Assembly: GCA_964502145.1 (NCBI GenBank)
Contig: CAZCVI010000007.1
Location: forward strand, 123,526-187,525
Length of the DNA: 64,000 nt
Source: CAZCVI01 sp964502145
GTDB taxonomy: Bacteria; Acidobacteriota; Aminicenantia; UBA2199
Direction of reading: 5' to 3'
Below, one piece after another: positions 43,346 through 52,934 of this stretch. The number at the start of each line of letters is the position of its first letter. Positions within the stretch are counted from its first letter, which is position 1. The notes under the pieces are model-generated. The model was not told where the DNA came from, ran no database searches, and worked only from the letters and a program-made list of their open reading frames with translations. Made by a program: the position numbers and the translations under genes.

Positions 43346-46300
43346 TTAAAAACTCAGTTTAGCACCAAGTCTGATGGCAATGGGAGGGGTAAAGAAATAT
43401 TCCATACCATATCTTGGGTCAATGGGAACACCGAGTGAAGTCATCAACGTATTAACATCAAAACCAGCAACGATATCCTCGTTAGACAAATCTATGCTCT
43501 GACCAGAAATGAAGTTATAGATTCTCTGGGCAATTTTGTTGTTGGTAACGTTGGTGATGTTGGCATTGAGGTTGAGATTAAATTTGGAACCGAGTTTCAA
43601 ATTATACTCAAGATACATATCGAGCTGCCACAAGAAGGGAGTTCTACCCATATCGCCTCTACCATTGGGGTAATAACCCTGCTGGTTGTTGAGGGTGAAA
43701 TCTGTACTGGTAGGAGTACCGGTTTTGGCATAAGCATTAACACCGACGGTTAGACCAAAATCAAAGGTATAAGCGCCGTACACTTTTAAATCAAGGGGAC
43801 GATCAGTAGGCAAGTTGCCTTTGGTCAGTTTCCCATGAGAATCATAGTGGAGGAACCAGAGGTCAAAATATCTTTGAACCATGGGGTTCTGACGACCATT
43901 CTCTTCGGAACTGGCAAGACCAGCCATAATACCTCTCAAAGAACTTAAGGTTACTGTAACACCACCCAACCAGTTATTGCTGAACTTTTTGTCCAAGGTT
44001 AACTGTACGGAGTAGTATTCACGAGTAGGATCCGGGCAAACTCTGTTGACGGGCATATAACCCTGAATGCCAGACTGAAGGTACTGTTCATTAATCCAAG
44101 CACTACCGGGGTTGCCGATGAAGTAATTTTCATTACCATCAATTTCAACGCCGATGTCTTCGATAACATTGATAAGACGATGATGTAAGAATCTTGCGGT
44201 AAAAGCAAGATCATCACTGATCTTTTGTTGGAAACCAAGGGATACTTCCATCTTGCTTCCAGCTTTGATATCCGGTTGAATCAGGTCAAATGAACCTAAA
44301 CGATGATTGATATGTTCATAGAACTGACCGCCAAGGACTGGAGCTGTCGATTTGGTGAAGCCCCAACCTTTCTGATTAGCATACTGGGTCCAATCCAAGG
44401 TAGCAATATCGTACCAGGAATCTTCCCATTTCAAGCCGCCGAAAGAACCAACAGCCATGTCAAGTTTCATTACGTCATAATAAATACCAAAGCTACCAAA
44501 TACCTTGGTGGCTCCGTCGCCTTTGAAGTCATAAGCAAAACCTACACGGGGTGCAATTTTGTCAAAGAAATCAAAACGATATGCTGAATCTGGATGATTT
44601 ACTTTATCCATAGAAGGCATATCTTCTCTTTCTAAACGCACACCATAGTTCACGGTTAAGTTATTACCGATAGTCCAAGCATCCTGTAGATAAATGCTGA
44701 AACGATCACTGGTTAAATCACCAACGGTTCCATAAGGACCCAATTCACGGGTATAACCATAGGTGGTGTTATAAACAGTTCCGTCACCTTTGGTATAAAT
44801 ACTGTATAAACCACTGGGTTGTTTCCATCTGAAGAGCCAGTAAGGAGTTACAATAGCCTGTGAGATTTTGTCAATATAAACCTGGTTCCAACCGAAACCA
44901 GCTTTGGCCACGTGTTCGCCGCCAGCATTAAAATAGAGGGTTAAATCGGCCTTTGCCAAAAGTTTGCGCAAAAGATCCGTTTTATCCTCGTACAACGAAT
45001 CCATGGTTACATTAGCCCAACCAGCAGCACGTTTCAAGTCTGTGGGCATTCCAGGAACATTGTAGTTCGAAACGCCGTGGACAAGACGGGTAACTGGGGT
45101 AGCTTTATCACCATAGAAATAGGCGTTGCTTCTGTAATAACCACCACCGATAGTTAAGAAACCAGCGTTTCCAATGGAATAATCCAAGTTGGCAGCCATG
45201 TTAACCAACGGCTCTCTCCAACCCCAACCTTCCCAAGCAGCCAAGTTTCCAGTCGAAGGATTGCTTGAACCATCCTGATTGGGTAACTGATTCTGCTGTT
45301 CGCGGAAATTGATGTTGCCACTGAGACTTAAACGGATATTCTTTCCAAGTGCTGCAGTGAGTTTGAGGGAACCATCATAGCGGGTATCTTTGAATGTGTA
45401 CTCAGTACCATCCATTGAAGGTGAATTGTTAAACACACCAACACGGGTACGGGTTCTGAAATTGGGCATAAAGGCACCGAAGAACCATAATTTATCTTTG
45501 ATAATATAACCACCCAAAGAAAAACCGGGTTCAATACGATTCCATTTGTCCACAGAGTAATTAATGTACTCGGCTTGAGTAGAATCAAAGGGGTTCAATT
45601 GAAGAATTTCACGGGGATCGCCTTCTGTTGCACTGCCATCATAATAAGCAGTCAGATCACCATGGAACTCATTGCTACCACTACGGGTAATAACGCTGAT
45701 AACACCACCCATGGAGCCGCCGTATTCTGCAGCATAACCACTGGATTTAACCTGAACTTCTTCGATAAAATCGGTGTTAAGGTTGTTTCCTGACACACCA
45801 CCTTCCATCGTCGTGGTATCCATACCGTCGACGAAAAAGGTATTTTCAGAAGCACTGGCACCGTCAAAGGAGATTGCAGTTCCTCTGCCGTTGTCAAAAG
45901 ACCCTTCTGCCATGTCATCAAAATTCCTTTCATAGTTAACACCAGCTTGCTGGGTAGCTACGGAGAGGAAGTTCCGACTGGCTTTGGGAAGTTTGGAGAA
46001 TGATTCTTTAGTAATGTTTACTGCAGTTGCACTCTTCCGCACATCAACCAAGGGGACTTTACCAATAACAACAACTTCTTCACGAAGTTCGCCTGTCTGC
46101 ATGATCTCGTCGAGTTTGAAGGTTTTACCTAAATCAACCCGAACACCTTTTCTCTTGATAGTTTTGAAGCCTTCAAGACTAAAAGATATGGTGTAAAGAC
46201 CGGTGGGAATACCTATCAAACGATAAGAGCCATTCTCATTGGTGACACTTACTTTACTACCAATGAGTTTTTCACCTGTAATTTCTACGGAAACGCCAGG

Positions 46301-46426
46301 AATGGCAGAACCGTCTTCCAATACAACTGTACCGATGATTTCACCGGACTGTTCTTGGCTGTGGAGAAGTCCACCGCACAAAAGCATCGTTGCAACCAAC
46401 AAGATCAAAATTTTGTGTTTAAGCAT
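43346..46426 (-). CDS. TonB-dependent receptor, Oar-like
   Basis: A 1026-residue outer-membrane protein: a signal peptide (MLKHKILILLVATMLLCGGLLHS), a carboxypeptidase-regulatory-like domain (about 28-110, IIGTVVLEDGSAIPGVSVEITG), a plug (VVVIGKVPLVDVRKSATAVNITKESF to YGGSMGGVISVITRSGSNEFHG) and a barrel ending in ...GAKLSF with a terminal aromatic residue. Gram-negative receptors of this Oar-like type import large ligands or act in matrix interactions; the substrate is unknown. No exbB/exbD/tonB genes are in the window. A remnant of a paralogue lies just downstream. Confidence 0.93.
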   Translation of the reverse strand: MLKHKILILLVATMLLCGGLLHSQEQSGEIIGTVVLEDGSAIPGVSVEITGEKLIGSKVSVTNENGSYRLIGIPTGLYTISFSLEGFKTIKRKGVRVDLGKTFKLDEIMQTGELREEVVVIGKVPLVDVRKSATAVNITKESFSKLPKASRNFLSVATQQAGVNYERNFDDMAEGSFDNGRGTAISFDGASASENTFFVDGMDTTTMEGGVSGNNLNTDFIEEVQVKSSGYAAEYGGSMGGVISVITRSGSNEFHGDLTAYYDGSATEGDPREILQLNPFDSTQAEYINYSVDKWNRIEPGFSLGGYIIKDKLWFFGAFMPNFRTRTRVGVFNNSPSMDGTEYTFKDTRYDGSLKLTAALGKNIRLSLSGNINFREQQNQLPNQDGSSNPSTGNLAAWEGWGWREPLVNMAANLDYSIGNAGFLTIGGGYYRSNAYFYGDKATPVTRLVHGVSNYNVPGMPTDLKRAAGWANVTMDSLYEDKTDLLRKLLAKADLTLYFNAGGEHVAKAGFGWNQVYIDKISQAIVTPYWLFRWKQPSGLYSIYTKGDGTVYNTTYGYTRELGPYGTVGDLTSDRFSIYLQDAWTIGNNLTVNYGVRLEREDMPSMDKVNHPDSAYRFDFFDKIAPRVGFAYDFKGDGATKVFGSFGIYYDVMKLDMAVGSFGGLKWEDSWYDIATLDWTQYANQKGWGFTKSTAPVLGGQFYEHINHRLGSFDLIQPDIKAGSKMEVSLGFQQKISDDLAFTARFLHHRLINVIEDIGVEIDGNENYFIGNPGSAWINEQYLQSGIQGYMPVNRVCPDPTREYYSVQLTLDKKFSNNWLGGVTVTLSSLRGIMAGLASSEENGRQNPMVQRYFDLWFLHYDSHGKLTKGNLPTDRPLDLKVYGAYTFDFGLTVGVNAYAKTGTPTSTDFTLNNQQGYYPNGRGDMGRTPFLWQLDMYLEYNLKLGSKFNLNLNANITNVTNNKIAQRIYNFISGQSIDLSNEDIVAGFDVNTLMTSLGVPIDPRYGMEYFFTPPIAIRLGAKLSF

Positions 46427-46660
46427 TAAGCCTCCTTAAAATTTTTTTGTTTGTTTTTAGGTTCACGTAAATCATATATTTATTAAGCAATAATAATGCC
46501 AAGTCATCCAAAAATCGAAAACCCTTTACTTAAAACAATTACACCCCATCCCTACTGGCAATCATTCAAACTTTTGAATTGTTTTTTCATTTTATTGTAC
46601 AAAAAAAGCATTGGCATAAACCATACTATATTATTATTGTCGACCTACTGGGAATAGATA
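46427..46660. other. Upstream region of the TonB receptor gene
   Basis: The region is A/T-rich with no supportable gene. It should contain the receptor promoter on the minus strand, but I cannot assign -35 and -10 boxes confidently. Confidence 0.3.
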
Positions 46661-46846
46661 CCCACCTCCACCGCCAGGTTTTTGTAATCGTTGTGGACGA
46701 CGTGGACAGAATGGACGATATGGACGATGTGGACGATGTGGACGATATGGACAATAAAATGCGTTTGTTTTCGGTCCACGTCGTCCACTAAGTCCACTCT
46801 GTCCACGTCGTCCATTCATTTTCAAGAATAGGATGGTGAATCCAGG
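46661..46846. repeat. 9-mer fold-back element, copy 5
   Basis: Left end CCACCTCCACCGCCAGG (degenerate), right end GGTGAATCCAGG. The left array (46692-46752) has seven TGGAC units with GACG, AGAA, GATA, GATG, GATG and GATA between them. The inverted right array (46774-46815) has GACG, AGAG, TTAG, GACG. Arms differ in unit number but share units. Confidence 0.75.
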
Positions 46847-46967
46847 GATTAACCTTGAGACACTGGTGTGGAAGGAGTAAAAAGAGGAGAAGAAAGGAAA
46901 AATTAAGAAATTATATGAATAGGACTTGACTTCCTTCCACTTTTCCATTATAATAACATTTTATAAT

Positions 46968-47040
46968 GCCGGGATAGCTCAGACGGTAGAGCGAGGGACT
47001 GAAAATCCCTGCGTCCGCGGTTCAATTCCGCGTTCCGGCA
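46968..47040 (+). tRNA. tRNA-Phe (GAA)
   Basis: A 73-nt cloverleaf with acceptor GCCGGGA/TTCCGGC, a D-loop AGCTCAGACGGTAGAGC, the anticodon stem GGGA-CTGAAAA-TCCC with GAA as anticodon, and the T-arm GCGG-TTCAATT-CCGC. The discriminator is A and CCA is not encoded. A T8 run directly follows and may terminate transcription. Confidence 0.96.
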
Positions 47041-47112
47041 TTTTTTTTAATCCTACTAGCCCCTCCAAAACTTCCAACAATACCCAGTGCGATAAAAAAA
47101 ATTTGTCGACAT

Positions 47113-47143
47113 ACTTTCCCTTTTTAGGGAAAAGTGGTATACT
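47113..47143 (+). promoter_or_regulatory. Candidate promoter with palindromic operator for the TPR gene
   Basis: ACTTTCCC-TTTTTA-GGGAAAAGT (47113-47135) is a near-perfect palindrome, and TATACT (47138-47143) lies just after it as a -10-like box. A repressor could block transcription there. The start codon is about 94 bases away. Confidence 0.4.
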
Positions 47144-47236
47144 GTAAGATCAAAACATAGTGTCATCAAAATCAAAAAAAGGATATAATAGGATACTATA
47201 TTAACAATATAAATAAACAATATAAGGAGATATCTT

Positions 47237-48430
47237 ATGAGAAAAAAATGGTATGTACTGTTCGTGTTAATTCTTTTCGTAATGCAAGGTGCGCTTCTTA
47301 CTGCTGTTGATAATCCGCCCAAACCGGTAACCAAGCTGATCGAAAAGGCAGAGAAGGCGTTTAAAAAGAACGAGATTGACAAAGCAATGGAGAGTTACAA
47401 TCAGGCCTTGGCACTGGCTCCTGAATATGGTCCGATATATTTGGGAATTGCCCGCATCCAGTCGAGCCAGAAAAAATATGATGAAGCAGTGGTAAATCTG
47501 GAAAAAGCACTGCAATTCGACCCGGAATCGACTACGGTCAAACAGTTTTTCGCCAATACCTTGTTTAATGCTGGCAGGGAAGCGAGTACTCAGAGGGATT
47601 TAAATAAAGCCAATGACTATTTCACCAAATTAATCGGTATCCCGGGCATTTCCTCACAGGAGCCCAAATACTATTTAGAAACTCTGTTCCAGATCGGCAA
47701 CAACTATTCGATGCTGGAAAAATTTGCACAAGCCAACGACTATTTCAAAAAATTAGTAGAAATTCCTGAAATCGCCATTGCTGATCCGGGGCTGGTGCTC
47801 CATGTATATTATAAGATGGGTATCAATGCGAATCAGGCGCAAAAATTTGCCGACTCCAATACATACCTGGAAAAATTGCTCGGCTTCCCCAATGCCCAGA
47901 CCAATAATTCCAAGGTGTTCACGATCTGCCATTACATGGTGGGGTTGAATTCATCCCAGCTTAAAGAGTATGCAAAATCCGAGGAATACCTTAATAAATT
48001 CATCGAGTTGAACAAAGTCGAAGCCAACAACAATCCCCAGTTAGAACCATTGGCCCATTTTATTCTGGGTTCCAATTTAATGACGGTACTGGATGAGGAA
48101 GTGCAGAAGATCAGGGATGACGCCAACGAGAAGCGAGAGAAGAAAAAAGATATCCAAGAACTGGCTGGCAAATCCCCCCAAATCGAAACCTATCTTTCCA
48201 AAGCCATTGAACTGCAACCGGAACTGGAACCCGCCTACATGCAACTGGGTAACTACTACTACTACCTCGGCAACATTCCCAAAACGATTGAGTACTACAA
48301 ATCATTGATAGAAAAATTCCCGACTTCCCAGGACATTGGCGCTTATAAACAGTTCTTGACTGATCTGGAAAAACCGGTTGAAGTGGCAAAGCCGGAAGCT
48401 AAGGCTGATGCGAAGAAGAAAAAAAAATAA
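47237..48430 (+). CDS. Secreted TPR-repeat protein
   Basis: A 397-residue protein with a signal peptide (KKWYVLFVLILFVMQGALLTAV). TPR motifs run through most of it (ALALAPEYGPIYLGIARIQSSQKKYDEAVVNLEKALQFDP, YSMLEKFAQANDYFKKL, LQPELEPAYMQLGNYYYYLGNIPKTIEYYKSL). The C-terminus is Lys/Ala-rich. Likely a periplasmic scaffold. ATAAGGAGAT precedes the ATG; a strong terminator lies downstream. Confidence 0.82.
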   Translation: MRKKWYVLFVLILFVMQGALLTAVDNPPKPVTKLIEKAEKAFKKNEIDKAMESYNQALALAPEYGPIYLGIARIQSSQKKYDEAVVNLEKALQFDPESTTVKQFFANTLFNAGREASTQRDLNKANDYFTKLIGIPGISSQEPKYYLETLFQIGNNYSMLEKFAQANDYFKKLVEIPEIAIADPGLVLHVYYKMGINANQAQKFADSNTYLEKLLGFPNAQTNNSKVFTICHYMVGLNSSQLKEYAKSEEYLNKFIELNKVEANNNPQLEPLAHFILGSNLMTVLDEEVQKIRDDANEKREKKKDIQELAGKSPQIETYLSKAIELQPELEPAYMQLGNYYYYLGNIPKTIEYYKSLIEKFPTSQDIGAYKQFLTDLEKPVEVAKPEAKADAKKKKK

Positions 48431-48460
48431 TTTAGCATAGACAATTATAAGATAGACAAT

Positions 48461-48514
48461 ATCAGTTATATCAGTTATATCAGTTATATCAGTTATATCA
48501 GTTATATCAGTTAT
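48461..48514. repeat. Six perfect copies of 9-bp ATCAGTTAT
   Basis: 54 bp of exact tandem repeat between the TPR gene stop and its terminator. The period of nine equals that of the fold-back arrays, but no inverted arm or terminal repeat is present. Confidence 0.95.
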
Positions 48515-48518
48515 ATTT

Positions 48519-48543
48519 ACAGGGGATGCATGGCATCCCCTGT
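48519..48543 (+). terminator. Rho-independent terminator of the TPR gene
   Basis: ACAGGGGATGC-ATG-GCATCCCCTGT is a perfect 11-bp stem with a 3-base loop, followed by TTCCTTTT. Confidence 0.85.
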
Positions 48544-48613
48544 TTCCTTTTAAAAAAAAATCCACTTCATCAAGATGGTGAGATTCCCCCCCTACCTTTC
48601 ATATCTATTGAAC

Positions 48614-49018
48614 ATGAAAAGAAAAAGACATCCATTAAATCGCTTTTTTTCAGCATGGCTAGTGCTGATTCTATTAATAGTGCTGACAGGCAACGGAGGG
48701 ACCGGTGAAGCGGCAACAGGTTCGCTGAAAGTCCTTTACCCGAATGGCGGCGAGGTCATCAAAGGGGGAAGTGTGATTGCTCTGACATGGCAATCGGAGG
48801 GAATGGAACCGGATGGCAAGGTAGTTATCATCCTTTACAAAAATGGCCTCAAACACTCCCTGATTACAGCACAAACACGGGACAACGGCAATTATTCGTG
48901 GAAAATATCGACACAATTACCGGAAGGAAACGATTACAGGATCAGGATTCGTTCCTTGGCCGACCTGGCTGTCAACGATTTCTCCGACCAAAATTTTTCA
49001 ATAGTAAAAACGCTCTGA
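48614..49018 (+). CDS. Secreted single PNGGE-domain protein
   Basis: 134 residues from the ATG at 48614 (147 if the upstream ATG at 48575 is used; neither has a good ribosome site). A signal peptide (FFSAWLVLILLIVLTGNGG) is followed by one Ig-like PNGGE-type domain (SLKVLYPNGGEVIKGGSVIALTWQSEG to NYSWKISTQLPEGNDYRI). It corresponds to a single unit of the large repeat proteins at 15487-22765. Function unknown; likely extracellular or periplasmic. Confidence 0.75.
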   Translation: MKRKRHPLNRFFSAWLVLILLIVLTGNGGTGEAATGSLKVLYPNGGEVIKGGSVIALTWQSEGMEPDGKVVIILYKNGLKHSLITAQTRDNGNYSWKISTQLPEGNDYRIRIRSLADLAVNDFSDQNFSIVKTL

Positions 49019-49131
49019 CCCTACTCTTGCCCACGCTAGACGCCAGCCCATAAGAATTTCTTATTAATTCCTTTTTTTTTATTCCTTTTTTTAGTCTTTT
49101 TTTTTTGGGCGGAATATAGTATATTAATGGT

Positions 49132-51636
49132 ATGATGAAAGCACATGAATCGTTCAAAAATATTTTGGTTTCGTGGATAATACTGGTACTGCTGATCACA
49201 TTTGGAAGTGGCTTGGGTTACGGGGATGAATTAATAGAAAAACTTTTCTCGGCCCAAAATTGGTCGCAATTGGACACGCTATTCTTGGACGACAGCAGCA
49301 CGACGCTCAAGGATTATTTCTCTGCGAGTAAATCAGTAAAAATTATGACTTCGCTTGAAAATCAAATGACCTATAAAGTGAAGTTTGCCGATATGGGCGA
49401 GATAGGGATAATCACCTTTGAAAAGAAGGGCGACAAGTACCTCAATCTGAAAATTAAAAACCAAATCCGACCATTGTACTTTATTGAAAAGTTCAAAAAG
49501 TACAGGGTAGCCAACATTCATTTTAACTTGGGTGACGCCGAAATCCATCTGCTCAGCGGGGTGCTCTACGAGACAATTCCCTTTCAGTCTTTACTTCTCT
49601 TTGAAGGCAGTTGGAATTTTACGGTGACTCCCAACGACAAGGAAGAACAGTTGACATTAAAACGAAAATACCGTCGGGATTCTTTTTCCCAATCGTCCAA
49701 ATCCGCTATCTTTGTTCTAAAAGACAAGGATTTCTTAAGCAAGTTACCGGCGGATGGGGAGACGGAAACACTGGAAAATGATTTGCAATCTCTATTCTTG
49801 ATGTACCGTGACGCCTACGGGGTTTCTATCAAACAATTCGAGGAGTACTGGTATTTGCCGTTCGCAGACGAAACCAATCTGGTTATTTTTAGACAGGACA
49901 AGCAGTCATTTTATTTCTATTCTTATAATACGAGTCTGGTGCCAGATACACAGTTATCTGAATCTATCACTAATAATATGATCCTGAGTTATAATTCAGT
50001 CAAAGGGTTCAAATTAAGTTTTGGTTCGGCGGATACGGTGGCTAAAATCAATCTGAATCTTTTTCTTAACCCGGTCACGAACTTTATTTCAGGAACGAGT
50101 TTGATCCTATATAAAAATACGTCTACACTACGGGTATTTCAATTGGCTGAAGCGATCTCGCTGATTGGGAATTTCAACTTGGAAGCAAAAGGAGTAAATA
50201 TTTTCCAGAAGAAGGATAATTACTACCTGATGGGTTTGGAAGCGGATACGTTGTCGCTTTACTTTAATGGCCATATCAAACCGGAACCGGAAAACTTCGA
50301 GATTTTTAATTTCCAAAAGACGCCAGGGAACATTAATGGGATTGAAAAAAAAGAGGATGATTTTTATTTTTTATCCAGGACAGATAATTATTACCCGAAT
50401 CCGGGCAATGATTTTTTTAAGATGGAGTTGTCAGTGGCGATTCCGAGTCGTTTAAATTGTCTGGCATCAGGGGAACTGGTGAATAAAAAGGTCATGGATG
50501 AGACGACGGTGTTCAAATTCAGCAGTCCGGGCACCAAGGGTATTTCATTGGTGGTAGGTGATTTTTTACTACGCCACAAAGTAAAGACCTCTATCCCACT
50601 CCATATATATACACCAACTTCGAAAAGAATTCCCCGATATCTGGATCTGGGGGAAATTAAGAAAGCGACTGATTTTTTCTTTCATTCCTTTGGTCCGCTT
50701 GACCTCCCGGCCATCCATCTTTTGTTAAAGCCGGGCATACAGGAGGGCGGGGTGAGCAATAACGGGTTTCTAATCGTTAACCTGCCCCCAGAGAAGAACC
50801 GAAACCCACTGATGATATCGGTGCCGATCATTGCACCGGTGATAGAAAAAGTATTGTACAGTCCGGTTTTAATCCGTAGCCGCTCGGAGGATCACATCAT
50901 GCACGAGATGGCGCACCAGTGGTGGGGCGGGGTGATCTCCTGGAAATCATACCACGACATCTGGATAACGGAAGGACTGGCACACTTCTCGGTCATGTAT
51001 TTTCTAAAAAAAAATCTCAATGATAAAAAATACCTCCAACTGCTTAAAAAAATAAAACGCTGGGTGTTCAAACACAGCGAAACAGGACCTATTATCTACG
51101 GTACACGCATTAACCTGCTGGAAAATAGTTATGAAGCTTACCAGAGCATCATCTATAACAAAAGTGCGCTGGTTTTTTTAATGCTGCTGGACATGATGGA
51201 GGAAGCGGAGTTTTTGCAGCGGTTACATGGGGTGCTGGCAAAATTCAAATACCAGAGCGTGTCAACTATGCAATTTATCCGCGAATTTTGCGGTGAGAAT
51301 CAGCAGTTGTTGACTTTTTTCCAAAAATGGATTTATTCCCGTGTTTTGCCTATGGTGACATTAAAATTGGTCCCGGAAGACGCGGAAAACGATACGAAAT
51401 CCTTAAAAAAAGTAGTGATCACGATTGAACAACTGAATGGGGATGAACCCTTTATTTTCCCTCTCCAACTCAAAATAGTCACGGGGAAAGGGACGTTCAT
51501 GCAAAAAGTGCTGATGACGGAAATGAAGCAACGATTTGTTATTTCCATGCCGCATAGTATCCGTTCGATTGATATCGGGGAAAATGCAACCCCGTTTAGA
51601 GAGAAGAAACAAACCAACCTGCCCTATATAAATTAG
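49132..51636 (+). CDS. M1-family metallopeptidase-like secreted protein
   Basis: An 834-residue protein with a signal peptide (ILVSWIILVLLITFGSGLGYG). The zinc site is intact: HEMAH (about 590-594) followed 18 residues later by the Glu of TEGLAHF, exactly the HEXXH-x18-E spacing of M1. The GxMEN exopeptidase motif is not visible; the equivalent region reads GGVSNNGFLIVN, so it may not be a classical aminopeptidase. The N-terminal 450 residues are beta-rich and unassigned. Substrate unknown. Tandem ATG start at 49132/49135. Confidence 0.85.
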   Translation: MMKAHESFKNILVSWIILVLLITFGSGLGYGDELIEKLFSAQNWSQLDTLFLDDSSTTLKDYFSASKSVKIMTSLENQMTYKVKFADMGEIGIITFEKKGDKYLNLKIKNQIRPLYFIEKFKKYRVANIHFNLGDAEIHLLSGVLYETIPFQSLLLFEGSWNFTVTPNDKEEQLTLKRKYRRDSFSQSSKSAIFVLKDKDFLSKLPADGETETLENDLQSLFLMYRDAYGVSIKQFEEYWYLPFADETNLVIFRQDKQSFYFYSYNTSLVPDTQLSESITNNMILSYNSVKGFKLSFGSADTVAKINLNLFLNPVTNFISGTSLILYKNTSTLRVFQLAEAISLIGNFNLEAKGVNIFQKKDNYYLMGLEADTLSLYFNGHIKPEPENFEIFNFQKTPGNINGIEKKEDDFYFLSRTDNYYPNPGNDFFKMELSVAIPSRLNCLASGELVNKKVMDETTVFKFSSPGTKGISLVVGDFLLRHKVKTSIPLHIYTPTSKRIPRYLDLGEIKKATDFFFHSFGPLDLPAIHLLLKPGIQEGGVSNNGFLIVNLPPEKNRNPLMISVPIIAPVIEKVLYSPVLIRSRSEDHIMHEMAHQWWGGVISWKSYHDIWITEGLAHFSVMYFLKKNLNDKKYLQLLKKIKRWVFKHSETGPIIYGTRINLLENSYEAYQSIIYNKSALVFLMLLDMMEEAEFLQRLHGVLAKFKYQSVSTMQFIREFCGENQQLLTFFQKWIYSRVLPMVTLKLVPEDAENDTKSLKKVVITIEQLNGDEPFIFPLQLKIVTGKGTFMQKVLMTEMKQRFVISMPHSIRSIDIGENATPFREKKQTNLPYIN

Positions 51637-52008
51637 CTATAATTTGAGTATTACGTATTGAGTATTACGTAATTTCAGACTTGTTCAGACGTGCTGATTG
51701 CAGCGGAAACGGTGTTGGAATTGGATTTTGGGTAATTCTTCCAAGAGAAAGGAACTGGCTTTGTCATGAGAGATCGTGGACGAGTAAAAAGCACCCATCA
51801 CTACCGCTATTTAGTCAAAATTTGCGGCCATCGGTCACGACGGAATAAAAATCACTCATCATTGTCGCGTGAGGGACAAAATTTTCCGCCATCGGTCACC
51901 AGCGAGTGAAAATCATGCAAAATGATACAAATTAGCTCTGAATTCTATCAAAATCGGTCAACGATGTCCCTCGGAGGGTCATCGCTAACGCTTTAAGGTA
52001 GTCAAAAT
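51637..52008. repeat. Inverted distant copy of the 60-bp repeat element
   Basis: 51815-51988, read on the minus strand, matches 12120-12300: the palindromic leader (51958-51988), a GATAGAATTCAG block, TGTATCATTTTG and two degenerate units with GATGACCGATGGC and ACAATGATGAGTGATTTT. ATTACGTATTGAGTATTACG at 51650 is a small direct repeat. No gene is seen. Confidence 0.75.
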
Positions 52009-52061
52009 CCGGGGTGGGCGGGGTATTAACACGTTATTAGCTTCTTCCCCACCAACCCCGG
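52009..52061. terminator. G/C-rich intergenic hairpin
   Basis: CCGGGGTGGGCGGGG pairs with CCCCACCAACCCCGG with two mismatches across a 23-base loop. It lies between convergent genes (M1 peptidase and the minus-strand lipoprotein). No T run, so the terminator call is tentative. Confidence 0.4.
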
Positions 52062-52157
52062 GGCAACTGCATTCGTTTAGAATGCAGCCAAATTTATGCT
52101 TTTTTTGTACTTTTCAGTGTGATGGGTTTTTAGCCTTTTTGGCTTTGGCCCTCGCCC

Positions 52158-52934
52158 TTACTTTTGATTACCCGTGGTATCAGCAGCAGGAGTAGGTTCG
52201 CTCACAGGTTGGGTTTCAACCGTGGCTTCGTCTGCTTTCTGTTGTTTTTCTTTTTCAAACTCCTGGGTAGTAGCGATCTTGGTGATGACCAAACGTCCCT
52301 GGCGGGTATTGTTTTCCAGTTTCAAGACATTTTTTCGCAACATAAAGACGTAATCCTGGGTGCTGCCATCAATGGCGGTAATTTGGACATTGGCTTTGAC
52401 CAGGTGGGTTTCACCGGTGTAGAGTTCAAAATTCCTGTCGATGGTGGTGGATGCTTTAATCAATGTTTTTTCGATGCCGATCATTTTTTTGGTCTCATTG
52501 ATCTGTTGCACCAACTTAACTATGGTTACTTTTCTTCCATCCAAATCGGCTTGAGCGAGGTCGATATTTTTCTGGAGTTCAGCTTTTTGGTCGCGTCTAC
52601 CGGTTCCGTCCAATTGATCTTGCATTTCTTCCAATGCAAATTTCTTGTCCATATGGACTTCAATCTCTTTTTTCCTGGCTTCAGTCAGGTCGGCCAATTT
52701 TTTCTCAAGAACAGGAAGTTGCATGGGACCAACAATAGGAGCCTCAATAGACATTATTTTAAAAGACTTAAACTCAATGTCTTTGGGTTCAATGGCCATA
52801 GAAGCCAGCGTGTCATTATCGTTCACCTTCATCGCTTCAAAATACTTGGAAATCGTGACTTCTTCACCTTTTTGACACGCGGTCATCATGAGCATCAGAC
52901 CGAACACTGCCAGCAATAAAATAGTTTTCTTCAT
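52158..52934 (-). CDS. Predicted coiled-coil lipoprotein
   Basis: A 258-residue protein with a strong lipobox (LMLMMTAC; Cys20). A long coiled coil spans about 75-150 (PVLEKKLADLTEARKKEIEVHMDKKFALEEMQDQLD, LQKNIDLAQADLD), then a short beta-rich domain with GETHLVKANVQITAIDGSTQDYVFML, and a Pro/Thr/Glu-rich tail. No family recognised. AAGGAGA precedes the ATG. The start abuts the stop of the small frame at 52931. Confidence 0.7.
   Translation of the reverse strand: MKKTILLLAVFGLMLMMTACQKGEEVTISKYFEAMKVNDNDTLASMAIEPKDIEFKSFKIMSIEAPIVGPMQLPVLEKKLADLTEARKKEIEVHMDKKFALEEMQDQLDGTGRRDQKAELQKNIDLAQADLDGRKVTIVKLVQQINETKKMIGIEKTLIKASTTIDRNFELYTGETHLVKANVQITAIDGSTQDYVFMLRKNVLKLENNTRQGRLVITKIATTQEFEKEKQQKADEATVETQPVSEPTPAADTTGNQK

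Noticed and set aside
46692..46752. Coding repeat (Asp-Asp-Met or Trp-Thr-Ile peptides)
   Set aside because: All frames stay open simply because the period is a multiple of three. There is no ribosome site, and the same arrays occur in both orientations.
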